From Actinomarinicola tropica (GTDB taxonomy: Bacteria; Actinomycetota; Acidimicrobiia; Acidimicrobiales; SKKL01), in the NCBI RefSeq assembly GCF_009650215.1, contig NZ_CP045851.1:1031189-1095188 (forward strand): a stretch of 64,000 bases of DNA, written 5' to 3'. The number at the start of each line of letters is the position of its first letter. Position 1 is the first letter of the stretch. The notes beneath the pieces were generated by a model. It was not told the origin of the DNA. It did no database searches and saw only the letters and a program-made list of their open reading frames with translations. Shown here piece after piece: positions 33,879-42,886 of the stretch. A program made the position numbers and the translations under genes.

Positions 33879-35147
33879 GTGGAGTCGATCGTTCCCCAGC
33901 TGCTGCTGGTGTTGTTCCTCGTCGTGTTGAACGCGGCGTTCGCCGGGACCGAGCTGGCCCTGGTGTCGCTGCGAGAAGGTCAGCTGCAGAGGCTCGAAGG
34001 AGCCTCGGCGGCCGGCCGCGTCCTCGCCCGTCTGGCGCGGGAGCCCAACCGCTTCCTCGCCACGATCCAGATCGGCATCACGCTGGCCGGGTTCCTGGCG
34101 TCCGCGGCGGCCGCGGTGTCGCTGGCCGAGCCGCTCGTCGAGCCGCTCGGATTCCTCGGCGGGGCCGCCGAGCCCGTCTCGGTCGTCGTGGTCACCCTGG
34201 TGCTCGCCTACGTCACGCTCGTGTTCGGCGAGCTCGCGCCGAAGCGGGTCGCCATGCAGCGTGCCGAGCGCTGGGGGCTCCTCGCCGCCCGGCCGCTCGC
34301 GGTCATGTCGTCGATCACCCGCCCGGCGGTGTGGTTCCTCTCCCGGTCGACCGACGTGGCCGTGCGGCTGATGGGCGGCGACCCGCACCAGCAGCGCGAG
34401 GAGGTCACCGAGGAGGAGATCCGCGACATGGTGGCGATGCAGACCTCGTTCACCGAGAAGCAGCGGGCGATCATCGACGGCGCGTTCGAGATCTCCGAGC
34501 GCACGCTGCGCGAGGTCCTGAAGCCCCGCAACGACGTCGTGCACTTCAGCGCCGACCAGCTGTGCCCCGAGGCCCTGCTCGACCTGGTCGCGTCGGGGTA
34601 CTCGCGGGCGCCCGTGACCGCGACGGCGTCGCTCGACGACGCCGTCGGCGTGGTCCACATGCGCGACCTCATCCGCGGGGGCGACGGTCCGGTCGGTCCC
34701 GTCGTCTCCGAGCTGCCGGTCTACCCGGAGACGCTCGACGTCCTCGAGGCCCTCCACCGCATGCAGGCGACCCATGCCCAGCTCGCCGGCGTGGTGAACG
34801 AGCACGGCGCCATCGAGGGCATCGTCACCGTCGAGGACCTGGTCGAGGAGCTCGTCGGCGAGATCTACGACGAGACCGATCGCGACGTCGTGGCCGTCCG
34901 CCACCTCGACGACGGCACGATGGTGCTCGTCGGCTCGTTCCCGATCCACGACCTGCCCGACGTCGGCGTCCACGAGGTGCCGGAGGGCTCCTACGCGACC
35001 ATCGCCGGGTTGGTCCTCGACGAGCTGAACCACCTGCCCGACGCACCGGGCGACCGGGTCGTGGTGGGGGAGTGGGAGATCGAGGTGACGGCCGTCGCCA
35101 AGCGGACGATCACCGAGGTGGCCGTGCGTCGCCACGACGCGCCGTGA
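33879..35147 (+). CDS. CNNM/HlyC-CorC family protein with CBS domains
   Basis: The 422-residue protein has an N-terminal DUF21/CNNM membrane domain (about residues 1-195, four helices, with NAAFAGTELALVSLREGQL and FGELAPKRVAMQRAE), two CBS domains (about 215-335) and a C-terminal CorC_HlyC domain. It is related to hemolysin-type and magnesium or cobalt efflux proteins (MpfA-like). GTG 33879 has GGAGG five bases before it. The gene ends 9 bp before tRNA-Arg on the other strand. Confidence 0.92.
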   Translation: MESIVPQLLLVLFLVVLNAAFAGTELALVSLREGQLQRLEGASAAGRVLARLAREPNRFLATIQIGITLAGFLASAAAAVSLAEPLVEPLGFLGGAAEPVSVVVVTLVLAYVTLVFGELAPKRVAMQRAERWGLLAARPLAVMSSITRPAVWFLSRSTDVAVRLMGGDPHQQREEVTEEEIRDMVAMQTSFTEKQRAIIDGAFEISERTLREVLKPRNDVVHFSADQLCPEALLDLVASGYSRAPVTATASLDDAVGVVHMRDLIRGGDGPVGPVVSELPVYPETLDVLEALHRMQATHAQLAGVVNEHGAIEGIVTVEDLVEELVGEIYDETDRDVVAVRHLDDGTMVLVGSFPIHDLPDVGVHEVPEGSYATIAGLVLDELNHLPDAPGDRVVVGEWEIEVTAVAKRTITEVAVRRHDAP

Positions 35148-35156
35148 CCGGGTGAG

Positions 35157-35228
35157 CGCCCTCGGCAGGACTCGAACCTGCGCACACGGCTCCGGAGGCC
35201 GATGCTCTATCCGCTGAGCTACGAGGGC
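35157..35228 (-). tRNA. tRNA-Arg (anticodon CCG)
   Basis: The minus strand folds as a cloverleaf: acceptor GCCCTCG/CGAGGGC, D-stem GCTC/GAGC, anticodon loop CTCCGGA with anticodon CCG, and T-stem GCAGG/CCTGC with TTCGAAT loop. It decodes CGG. Position 27 is T and position 43 is T, so the top of the anticodon stem is a U-U mismatch. The CCA end is not encoded. It lies between the CNNM gene and the argS region, so it is close to the synthetase that charges it. Confidence 0.95.
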
Positions 35229-35288
35229 TGGTGGACGAGCCAGTATGCCAGGTTCCCAGGAGGCCGCCGACCTGACAGCCTGGTGCGC

Positions 35289-35468
35289 ATGAGCGATCCC
35301 CAGGACGAGACCGTGCCCGACGCCGACGCCCAGGAGCAGTCCGCCGAGGTCGACCCCGCGGGCGCGATCGATCAGCCGACGCGGGACCCGGAGGCGCCGG
35401 AGGCCGACGCCTGGGAGCAGGCCCAGGAGCTGCCGGAACCGGACGAGGACACCGGCCCCGACTCGTAG
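35289..35468 (+). CDS. Small acidic hypothetical protein
   Basis: The 59-residue product is highly acidic and hydrophilic (DPQDETVPDADAQEQSAEVDPAG...PDEDTGPDS), with no membrane segment. It ends 52 bp before argS. The codon use is normal for this genome. Whether it is translated is not certain. Confidence 0.5.
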   Translation: MSDPQDETVPDADAQEQSAEVDPAGAIDQPTRDPEAPEADAWEQAQELPEPDEDTGPDS

Positions 35469-35520
35469 ACTCCGCTCCTCCCGCACCTCTCGCACGCCCC
35501 CACACGGAAGAGACGCACCG

Positions 35521-37140
35521 TTGATCCGCGACGACCTGGCCGCCGCCCTCCGCACCACGCTGCGGACCCTCGAGATCGAGCCGCTCCCCGAGCAGATCCA
35601 CCTCGAGCGACCGGCCCGCCGCGAGCACGGCGACTGGTCGTCCAACGTGGCCCTCGCCACCGGCAAGCGGGCCGGCTGGAACCCTCGTGAGCTGGCCGGA
35701 CGCATCGCCGAGATCCTGAACGCCGAGCTGCCGCGCCACGTGCGCAGCGTCGAGATCGCCGGTCCGGGGTTCGTCAACTTCCGCCTGCACGACAGCTGGC
35801 TGCACGACGTGCTCGTCGACGTGGTCGACGCCGGCACCGACGGATTTGCCCGGCCGCACCTCGGCGACGGCGAGTCGGTGCAGCTGGAGTTCGTGAGCGC
35901 CAACCCGACCGGGCCGCTCCACGTGGGCAACGGCTGGTGGTGCGCGTACGGCGATGCCCTCGCCCGGGTGATGGCCCGCTGCGGCTACGAGGTGTCCCGG
36001 GAGTACTACGTCAACGACACCGGCGGGCAGATCCGCCGCCTGGGCGAGAGCGTGCTGGCCCGGCGGCGCGGCGAGGACGTGCCCGAGGGCGGCTACCCGG
36101 GCGAGTACGTCGCCCACCTCGCCGCCGAGTTCGACGGCCCCGACGACCCGACCGAGGCCGGGCGGTTCGCCGCGGAGCGCATCCTCGTGAACATCCGCGA
36201 GACCCTCGAGTCGGTCGGCATCGTGTTCGACGAGTGGTTCAGCCAGGCCTCCATCGAGGAGTCGCCGGCGCTCGACGAGACGCTCGCCCAGTTGCGGTCG
36301 AGCGGCCTCGTGTTCGAGAAGGACGGAGCACTGTGGCTCAACACGGGCGACCACGGCGACCCCCGCGGTGAGCGGGTCCTCAAGAAGTCCGACGCCGAGG
36401 GCGGTGACTACACGTACCTGGCCGGCGACATCGCCTATCACCGCAACAAGTTCCTCGTGCGCAACTTCGACCACGTCATCAACGTGTGGGGCGCCGACCA
36501 CCACGGGCAGGTCGCCAGCCTGAAGGCCGGCGTGGCGGCACTCGGCATCGATCCCGAGCGCCTCGAGGTGCGCCTCGGTCAGATGATCTCGCTCGCGAGC
36601 GGGCGCATCGGCAAGCGCCTCGGCAACGCCATCGACTTCTCCGACCTCATCGCCGACATCGGCCCCGACGCCACCCGCTTCCTCAGCCTCACGAGCTCGA
36701 TCGATCAGCCCACCACGGTCGACCTCGATCAGGTGCGCAGCCAGACGATGGAGAACCCGGTCTTCTACGTGCAGTACGCGCACGCCCGCATCTGCTCGAT
36801 CCGCAAGGTGGCCGAGGAGCGTGAGGTGGCCCGCCGCCCGGTCGACGAGGTCGACCTGTCGCTGCTCACCCACGAACGCGAGCTCGACGTGCTGCGCACC
36901 CTCTTCGAGCTGCCCGAGACGCTGGCGTCGGCGTGCGTCGACCGGGCGCCGCACCGCATCACGGTGTGGGTCCGCGAGCTGGCCGGGCGGTTCCACGGCT
37001 TCTACCACGACTGCTACGTGATGGGCGACGACGTCCCGCCCGAGCTCACCCAGGCCCGGCTGTGGCTGGTCGAGGCCGCAGGAGTGGGGCTCGAGATCGG
37101 CCTCGATCTGCTCGGCGTCTCGGCACCGGAGTCGATGTGA
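35521..37140 (+). CDS. argS: Arginyl-tRNA synthetase
   Basis: The 539-residue protein has the ArgRS N-terminal additional domain, the class I HIGH-like motif in SANPTGPLHVGNGWW and the KMSK region in GRIGKRLGNAIDFSDL. The DALR anticodon-binding domain (ARICSIRKVAEEREV... LPETLASACVDRAPHRIT) is at the C-terminus. It charges tRNA-Arg with arginine. The start is TTG 35521 (MIRDDLAAAL). The stop overlaps the lysA start as GTGA. Confidence 0.96.
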   Translation: MIRDDLAAALRTTLRTLEIEPLPEQIHLERPARREHGDWSSNVALATGKRAGWNPRELAGRIAEILNAELPRHVRSVEIAGPGFVNFRLHDSWLHDVLVDVVDAGTDGFARPHLGDGESVQLEFVSANPTGPLHVGNGWWCAYGDALARVMARCGYEVSREYYVNDTGGQIRRLGESVLARRRGEDVPEGGYPGEYVAHLAAEFDGPDDPTEAGRFAAERILVNIRETLESVGIVFDEWFSQASIEESPALDETLAQLRSSGLVFEKDGALWLNTGDHGDPRGERVLKKSDAEGGDYTYLAGDIAYHRNKFLVRNFDHVINVWGADHHGQVASLKAGVAALGIDPERLEVRLGQMISLASGRIGKRLGNAIDFSDLIADIGPDATRFLSLTSSIDQPTTVDLDQVRSQTMENPVFYVQYAHARICSIRKVAEEREVARRPVDEVDLSLLTHERELDVLRTLFELPETLASACVDRAPHRITVWVRELAGRFHGFYHDCYVMGDDVPPELTQARLWLVEAAGVGLEIGLDLLGVSAPESM

Positions 37141-38471
37141 CCACGACGCCGCAGCCGCCCGCGCCCAGCGGTCCGGGGGCGGCCACGCCCGGCCAGCACG
37201 CCCGGGGCCCGGTGCCGCTCCAGCTGCTGCCGGACCACTCGACCATCGCCGCCGACGGCTCGCTCGTCATCGGCGGGTGCCGCGTCGACGACCTGGCGAG
37301 CGAGTTCGGCACCCCGTTCTTCGTCTACGACGAGGTCCACCTGCGCGACCGTGCCCGCGAGGCGGTCGCCGCGTTCGGGCCGGGCGTGGCCTACGCCTCC
37401 AAGGCGTTCCTCTGCACGGCGATGGCGGCGCTCGTGCACGAGGAGGGGATGTGCATCGACGTCGCCACGGGCGGCGAGATGCGGGTGGCCCTGGCCGCCG
37501 GCGTCCCGGCCGACCGCCTGGTGATGCACGGCAACAACAAGTCGAACCTCGAGCTCGAGATGGCGCTCGCCGAGGGCGTGGGTCGCATCGTCGTCGACTC
37601 GTTCGACGAGATGGACCGCATCGAGGCGCTGGTGGCGGGGGGCCTCCCCGTGCCATCGGTGCTGCTGCGGATCACGCCCGGCATCGAGGCCCACACCCAC
37701 GAGTTCGTGAAGACGGGTCAGGACGACTCGAAGTTCGGCTTCGGCCTGGCGTCGGGGGCGGCCCGGACGGCGCTCGACCGGGCCCACCGATCGACGGCCA
37801 TGCACCTCGTCGGCATCCACGTGCACATCGGCAGCCAGGTCTTCGTCGTCGACTCGTTCCGCAAGGCGGTCCAGACGCTCGCACCCCTGGTGAACGACCT
37901 CGGGCTCCCCGAGTTCTCGATCGGTGGCGGCCTCGGCGTCGCCTACGTCGAGGGCGAGGAGTCGGCGACGATCACGCAGTGGGGGGCGGTCATGAACCAG
38001 GCGTGCCGCGACGCCGGCATCACCGCCCAGGTGTCGGCCGAGCCCGGCCGCTCGATCGCCGCCGCCGCCGCGGTCACCGTCTACACCGTCGGCACGATCA
38101 AGGACCTGCCCGGCATCCGCACGTACGTGTCGGTCGACGGCGGCATGAGCGACAACCCCCGGCCGGTGCTCTACGGCAGCGGCTACGAGACGTTCCTGCC
38201 GCGTGCCGTCGCCGCCGACCGTCCGCGCGAGATCCGCCTCGTCGGCAAGCACTGCGAGTCGGGCGACGTGCTCGTGCGGGAGGGCTACGTCCCCGACGAC
38301 CTCGCGGTCGGCGACCTGCTCGCCACGCCGGTCACCGGCGCCTACGGGCACTCGATGGGCTCCAACTACAACAAGGTCCTGCGCCCGCCCGTCGTGTTCG
38401 TCCGCGACGGCGACGCCCGGCTCGTCGTCCGTCGCGAGACCTACGACGACCTGCTGCGTCTCGACGTGTAG
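37137..38471 (+). CDS. lysA: Diaminopimelate decarboxylase
   Basis: The 444-residue PLP enzyme has the N-terminal barrel with YASKAFLCTAMA (PLP lysine), HGNNKSNLELEMAL, GIHVHIGSQV, SIGGGLGVAY and the C-terminal HCESGDVLV, where the Cys is at the dimer active site, plus YGHSMGSNYNK. It converts meso-diaminopimelate to lysine. The N-terminus is a 30-residue Pro- and Ala-rich extension. GTG 37137 overlaps the argS stop. hom begins 14 bp after it. Confidence 0.97.
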   Translation: MTTTPQPPAPSGPGAATPGQHARGPVPLQLLPDHSTIAADGSLVIGGCRVDDLASEFGTPFFVYDEVHLRDRAREAVAAFGPGVAYASKAFLCTAMAALVHEEGMCIDVATGGEMRVALAAGVPADRLVMHGNNKSNLELEMALAEGVGRIVVDSFDEMDRIEALVAGGLPVPSVLLRITPGIEAHTHEFVKTGQDDSKFGFGLASGAARTALDRAHRSTAMHLVGIHVHIGSQVFVVDSFRKAVQTLAPLVNDLGLPEFSIGGGLGVAYVEGEESATITQWGAVMNQACRDAGITAQVSAEPGRSIAAAAAVTVYTVGTIKDLPGIRTYVSVDGGMSDNPRPVLYGSGYETFLPRAVAADRPREIRLVGKHCESGDVLVREGYVPDDLAVGDLLATPVTGAYGHSMGSNYNKVLRPPVVFVRDGDARLVVRRETYDDLLRLDV

Positions 38472-38485
38472 GTAGCGTTGCCCGG

Positions 38486-39790
38486 ATGACCACGACACCG
38501 GTGCGCATCGGTCTCCTCGGCTGCGGCAACGTCGGAGCGGCGTTCGTCCAGCTCGTCGAGCGGCGCCACGACGAGATCGCCAACCGCCACCAGATCGACC
38601 TCCAGATCACGCGCGTCGCCGTGCGGAACCTCTCGCGGGAGAGAGCGGTCGACCTCGACGAGGCCGTGCTCACGCACGACGCCGATGCGGTCGTCCACGA
38701 TCCCGACATCGACCTGGTGGTCGAGGTGATCGGCGGCATCGAGCCGGCCCGCCACCTGACCCTCTCGGCGCTCAAGGCCGGCAAGCCGGTCATCAGCGCC
38801 AACAAGGAGCTCCTCGCCAACCTCGGCGCCGAGATCTACGAGGCGGCAGGCGATGCGGGTGTCGACATCCTGTTCGAGGCGGCCGTCGCCGGGGGCATCC
38901 CGCTGATCCGGCCGCTCCGCGAGTCGCTCGCCGGTGAGGACATCCGGCGCGTGGTCGGCATCGTCAACGGCACCACCAACTACGTGCTGTCCCGCATGGC
39001 CGAGGAGCACGTGAGCTTCGGGGAGGCCCTGGCCGAGGCGCAGGAGCTCGGCTACGCCGAGCGGGACCCCACCGCCGACGTCGAGGGCTTCGACGCCAGC
39101 GCCAAGGCCGCGATCATCGCCTCCATCGCGTTCGGCGTGCAGGTCGTCGCCGGCGACGTCTACCGCGAGGGCATCGCCGAGCTCACCCCGGGTGACCTCT
39201 CCTTCGCCGCCCGACTCGGCTACGTCGTGAAGCTGCTCGCCATCGCCGAGCGGTTCGACACGCCGGACGGCGCCGAGGTGGCCGTCCGCGTCCATCCTGC
39301 GATGGTTCCCGAGCACCACCCTCTGGCGGCGGTGCGCGAGTCGTTCAACGCCGTGTTCGTCGAGGGCGCGGCCGTCGGCGACCTGATGTTCTACGGGCGC
39401 GGGGCCGGCGGCGACCCCACGGCGTCGGCGGTGCTCGGCGACGTGATCGACGCCGCGCTGAACCTCACCAACGGCCGAGCTTCGCGGCTCTCCCGCCTGT
39501 CGGAGGCGACGATCCGCCCGATCGACGACCTGCGCTCGGAGTACTACATCAACATGGATCTCGCCGACCGACCCGGCGCCCTCGCCACGGTGGCCGGGGT
39601 GTTCGGGGACCACGGCGTGTCGATCCGGGCGATGGAGCAGGAGGGCATGGGCGCCGAGGCCCGCCTCGTGTTCATCACCCACGGCGCCGTCGAGTCCGCG
39701 GTGCAGTCCACGCTCGCCGCTGTCCGCGACCTGGAGGTCGTCGACCGCGTCGGGTCGGTGCTGCGGGTCGTGGGCGGGGACGACAGCTGA
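38486..39790 (+). CDS. hom: Homoserine dehydrogenase
   Basis: The 434-residue protein has the NAD(P)-binding start IGLLGCGNVGAAFVQL. Conserved segments are AVAGGIPLIRPLRESLAG, GIVNGTTNYVLSRM and DPTADVEGFDASAKAAI, which hold the catalytic Asp and Lys. A C-terminal ACT domain (YYINMDLADRPGALATVAGV) allows feedback by threonine. The ATG is seven bases after TAGCGT (38473-38478), so it may have its own leaderless transcript. The stop overlaps thrC by one base (TGATG). Confidence 0.97.
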   Translation: MTTTPVRIGLLGCGNVGAAFVQLVERRHDEIANRHQIDLQITRVAVRNLSRERAVDLDEAVLTHDADAVVHDPDIDLVVEVIGGIEPARHLTLSALKAGKPVISANKELLANLGAEIYEAAGDAGVDILFEAAVAGGIPLIRPLRESLAGEDIRRVVGIVNGTTNYVLSRMAEEHVSFGEALAEAQELGYAERDPTADVEGFDASAKAAIIASIAFGVQVVAGDVYREGIAELTPGDLSFAARLGYVVKLLAIAERFDTPDGAEVAVRVHPAMVPEHHPLAAVRESFNAVFVEGAAVGDLMFYGRGAGGDPTASAVLGDVIDAALNLTNGRASRLSRLSEATIRPIDDLRSEYYINMDLADRPGALATVAGVFGDHGVSIRAMEQEGMGAEARLVFITHGAVESAVQSTLAAVRDLEVVDRVGSVLRVVGGDDS

Positions 39791-41169
39791 TGGCCCTGCG
39801 CTACGTGTCGACGCGGGGCACGGCCCCGCCCCTCGGGTTCTCCGACGTGCTGCTCACGGGGCTCGCGGCCGACGGCGGGCTGTACGTGCCCGAGTCCTGG
39901 CCGCGCCTCGCGGTGCGCGAGGGAGCGACCTCCTACGTCGACGTCGCGGTGGACGTGATGTTCCCGTTCGTCGAGGGCTCGATCGAGCGCGACGACTTCG
40001 CGTCGATGGTCGACGACGCCTACGCCGGCTTCGACCACCCCGACGTCGCGCCGCTCGTGCAGCTGGACGACGACACGTGGCTGCTCGAGCTCTTCCACGG
40101 CCCCACACTGGCGTTCAAGGACGTCGCGCTGCAGCTGGTCGGTCGGCTGTTCGACCACGAGCTGGCCCGTCGCGGCGAGCGGGTGACGATCGTCGGCGCC
40201 ACGTCCGGTGACACCGGGTCGGCCGCCATCGAGGCCCTGCGCGACCGCGAGGCGATCGACGTCGTGATCCTCCACCCGAAGGGCCGGGTGTCCGACGTCC
40301 AGCGCAAGCTGATGACGACGGTCGACGCGCCGAACATCCGCAACGTCGCCATCGACGGCACGTTCGACGACTGCCAGGATCTGGTGAAGGCGATGTTCGC
40401 CGACGTGCCGTTCCGGGAGCGCCAGCGGCTCTCGGCGGTGAACTCGATCAACTTCGCCCGGGTGATGGCGCAGACGGTCTACTACGTCACCTCGCAGCGC
40501 CGCCTCGGCGGACCGGTGTCGTTCGCGGTGCCCACCGGCAACTTCGGCAACGTGTTCAGCGGCTACGGCGCCATGCGGATGGGCGTGCCGATCCGCCGGT
40601 TCGTGATCGGCTCCAACCGCAACGACATCCTCACCCGCTTCCTCGCCACCGGCACCATGTCGATCAGCGAGGTCCACGCCACGCTGAGCCCGGCCATGGA
40701 CATCCAGGTGTCGAGCAACCTGGAGCGGCTGCTGTTCGAGCTGGTCGGCCACGACGGCGCGCAGATCGCCGAGCTGATGGCCCGCTTCCGCGGCGAGGGG
40801 ACGGTGACCTTCCCGAGCGAGCTGCTCGACGCGGTGTCCGAGAGCTTCTCCGGGTTCCGCGTCGACGACGACGAGACCACGGCGGAGATCCGGCGCACCT
40901 ACGACGAGACCGGGCTCGTGATCGACCCGCACACCGCCGTCGGTGTCGCGGCGTCGCGGGCCGCGGGTCGGGAGCAGGGCATCCCGATGGTCGTGCTCGG
41001 CACTGCCCACCCGGCCAAGTTCCCCGACGCCGTCGAGGCGGCCATGGGCGTGCGGCCCGAGCTGCCGCCGCACCTCGCCGACCTCGACGTGCGCCCCGAG
41101 CGAGTCGACGAGCTCCCGAACGACCTCGCCGCGGTCGAGGCCTACGTCGCCGAGCTCACCCGCGCCTGA
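39790..41169 (+). CDS. thrC: Threonine synthase
   Basis: The 459-residue protein is the longer (class II) threonine synthase: MALRYVSTRGTAPPLGFSDVLLTGLAADGGLYVPE, then LAFKDVALQLVG with the PLP Lys, GATSGDTGSAA and PTGNFGNVFSGY. It makes threonine from O-phosphohomoserine. The usual homoserine kinase gene thrB is not next to it. The RDD-domain gene begins three bases after its stop. Confidence 0.96.
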   Translation: MALRYVSTRGTAPPLGFSDVLLTGLAADGGLYVPESWPRLAVREGATSYVDVAVDVMFPFVEGSIERDDFASMVDDAYAGFDHPDVAPLVQLDDDTWLLELFHGPTLAFKDVALQLVGRLFDHELARRGERVTIVGATSGDTGSAAIEALRDREAIDVVILHPKGRVSDVQRKLMTTVDAPNIRNVAIDGTFDDCQDLVKAMFADVPFRERQRLSAVNSINFARVMAQTVYYVTSQRRLGGPVSFAVPTGNFGNVFSGYGAMRMGVPIRRFVIGSNRNDILTRFLATGTMSISEVHATLSPAMDIQVSSNLERLLFELVGHDGAQIAELMARFRGEGTVTFPSELLDAVSESFSGFRVDDDETTAEIRRTYDETGLVIDPHTAVGVAASRAAGREQGIPMVVLGTAHPAKFPDAVEAAMGVRPELPPHLADLDVRPERVDELPNDLAAVEAYVAELTRA

Positions 41170-41171
41170 CG

Positions 41172-41645
41172 GTGAGCGCCGAACCCGCGGGCGCACCACC
41201 GGGGTTCCTCGAACCCGTCTTCGGGCAGCGTCTGCTCGCCCGGTTGGTCGACGGCATCGTCGTGGCCGGCCCAGTGCTGCTCCTGACCTGGGCGGTCGGG
41301 GGAAGAGGCGGGCGGGCCCTGGCGGTCGCAGCGGTCAGCCTCTACGAGGTTGTCGCCGTCAGCGTCGCCGGGCGCACGGTGGGCAAGGCGCTGTTCGGCA
41401 CCCGCGTGGTCGACGCCCGCACCGGTGCCGCGCCGATCCCCCTGCAAGCGGTGCTGCGGTGGATGGTGCTCGCCGGCGGCGCGTTCGTCGCGCTCCTCGT
41501 GCCCGCCCTGGAGGGGCTCGAGGTGGTGTGGTTCTGGATCGCCGTCCTGCCCGTCATGAGCGGCCCGCTCCACCGGGGCCTCCACGATCGCGCCGCGCGC
41601 ACGATCGTCACCGCCGACGCCATCGACGAAGAGATCGCGATCTGA
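41172..41645 (+). CDS. RDD-family membrane protein
   Basis: The 157-residue protein has an RDD domain: QRLLARLVDGIVVAG (Arg, Asp and a following helix), VAGRTVGKALFGTRVVD and LQAVLRWMVL, with about three membrane helices. The function is unknown. It starts at GTG 41172, three bases after thrC. A long perfect hairpin follows. Confidence 0.85.
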   Translation: MSAEPAGAPPGFLEPVFGQRLLARLVDGIVVAGPVLLLTWAVGGRGGRALAVAAVSLYEVVAVSVAGRTVGKALFGTRVVDARTGAAPIPLQAVLRWMVLAGGAFVALLVPALEGLEVVWFWIAVLPVMSGPLHRGLHDRAARTIVTADAIDEEIAI

Positions 41646-41649
41646 CGAG

Positions 41650-41696
41650 GTCTCGTGTCGATCCGGTCCGGACAGCGGACCGAACTGACACGAGAC
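41650..41696. terminator. Long composite hairpin between convergent genes
   Basis: Outer perfect arms GTCTCGTGTC and GACACGAGAC (10 bp) enclose an inner perfect stem GGTCCG/CGGACC around the loop GACAG. It lies between the RDD gene and the AttH-like gene, which converge, so it can stop transcription from both sides. Confidence 0.8.
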
Positions 41697-41701
41697 GGCC
41701 C

Positions 41702-42823
41702 CTAGCGGGCGGGATCGAGCAGGTCGGTGAAGCCCGACGGCTCGTGCGGCCCGATCACGAGCTGCTCGAGCACGCCGGTGCCGACCCGGTCGCCCCAGCG
41801 GGCCCGCACCAGCTGCTGCACGTGCAGGTGCGCGTGGTCCATCGGGTCGAGATCGGCGAGGACGAGCGTGTCGTCGGCGACGTCGAGCTCGCCGTGCCAG
41901 GCGCCGTGGTTCCACTCGGGGTGCAGGTAGCCGAGCCCGAGCATCTGGAACGTGACGAGCGGCTCGAGCTCGATGCGCTCGGAACCGCCCCGCCACGGGT
42001 GCAGGTCCAGCGTGGCGCCCCGGGCCCGCCGGGTGCCGGGCTGCCAGTCGATCGACCAGTCGACGTCCCGCATCGGCTCGGCCACGTCGCCGGGGTCGAT
42101 CACCGGCGCGTCGGGGCTGTCGAGCACCGGCACGATCGCGCCGGACTGGTGCCACGGTCGGCCGTCGGAGAGCTCGTTGGTGTCGAAGTGCGTGCACACG
42201 TCGTCGAAGTTGATGGGCGCCCACAGCCAGAAGAACTGGGGGAGCCCGCCCGGCGCGCCGCCGGACTCGCGCTCGCCGACGGGCCGGATCCCCCACGAGC
42301 GGTCGCGGCAGCCGCGCACCGCCATCTCGTCGAGCGTCCAGGACCGCCCGTCGACCTCGATCGTGCCCGTCCACGTGCCCCACTGGGCGAGGCGCGTGTA
42401 GTCGAACGTGACGAGGGTGCCGGACCGGAACGTGAAGCGGGGCTCCTCGACCGCGACCGTGCGGGCGGTGAACGTGGCGTCGACGTGGAAGCCCCGGTCG
42501 GCGTCGTCGACGAGGACGCGGAGCTGGCGCATGGGGTCGACGACCTCGACGCGGATCGGACCCATCGAGGTGTCGCGGCGGTCGAGGGGGGCGCGGCCCG
42601 AGGTGCGGATGGAGCGCTGCACCCCGTCGTGGACGACGGAGAACGCGGCGTCGAGCACCTTGCGGTTCGGGTACAGGCCCATCGCCGCGGCGAAGAACAG
42701 CTCGCCGTCGGGCGTGTAGCCGTTGAAGAAGTACCGGTCGTAGGCGTTCCTCGACGGTGAGCCGTAGTGGGCGATCGGCTCGGGCGTCTGGTGGACCGGG
42801 AGGTCGTCGAGCGGGTTGAGCAT
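41702..42823 (-). CDS. AttH/CrtC-like lipocalin-type hypothetical protein
   Basis: The 373-residue protein has a beta-rich two-domain layout with many aromatic residues. The motifs include FFNGYTPDGELFFAAAMGLYPN, the Trp-rich RSWGIRPVGE, FFWLWAPINFDD and HPEWNHGAWHGEL. These resemble the AttH/CrtC fold of lipocalin-like hydratases (uncertain). The C-terminal DPMDHAHLHVQQ has clustered His residues that could bind metal. The function is unknown. It is divergent from a phosphotransferase gene with only 63 bp between them. Confidence 0.6.
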   Translation of the reverse strand: MLNPLDDLPVHQTPEPIAHYGSPSRNAYDRYFFNGYTPDGELFFAAAMGLYPNRKVLDAAFSVVHDGVQRSIRTSGRAPLDRRDTSMGPIRVEVVDPMRQLRVLVDDADRGFHVDATFTARTVAVEEPRFTFRSGTLVTFDYTRLAQWGTWTGTIEVDGRSWTLDEMAVRGCRDRSWGIRPVGERESGGAPGGLPQFFWLWAPINFDDVCTHFDTNELSDGRPWHQSGAIVPVLDSPDAPVIDPGDVAEPMRDVDWSIDWQPGTRRARGATLDLHPWRGGSERIELEPLVTFQMLGLGYLHPEWNHGAWHGELDVADDTLVLADLDPMDHAHLHVQQLVRARWGDRVGTGVLEQLVIGPHEPSGFTDLLDPAR

Positions 42824-42886
42824 CGTCGGACCGTAGATCGGTGGGCACCCGGCGCGTCGACCGAACTGGATGTAGCGTCAACGGCC

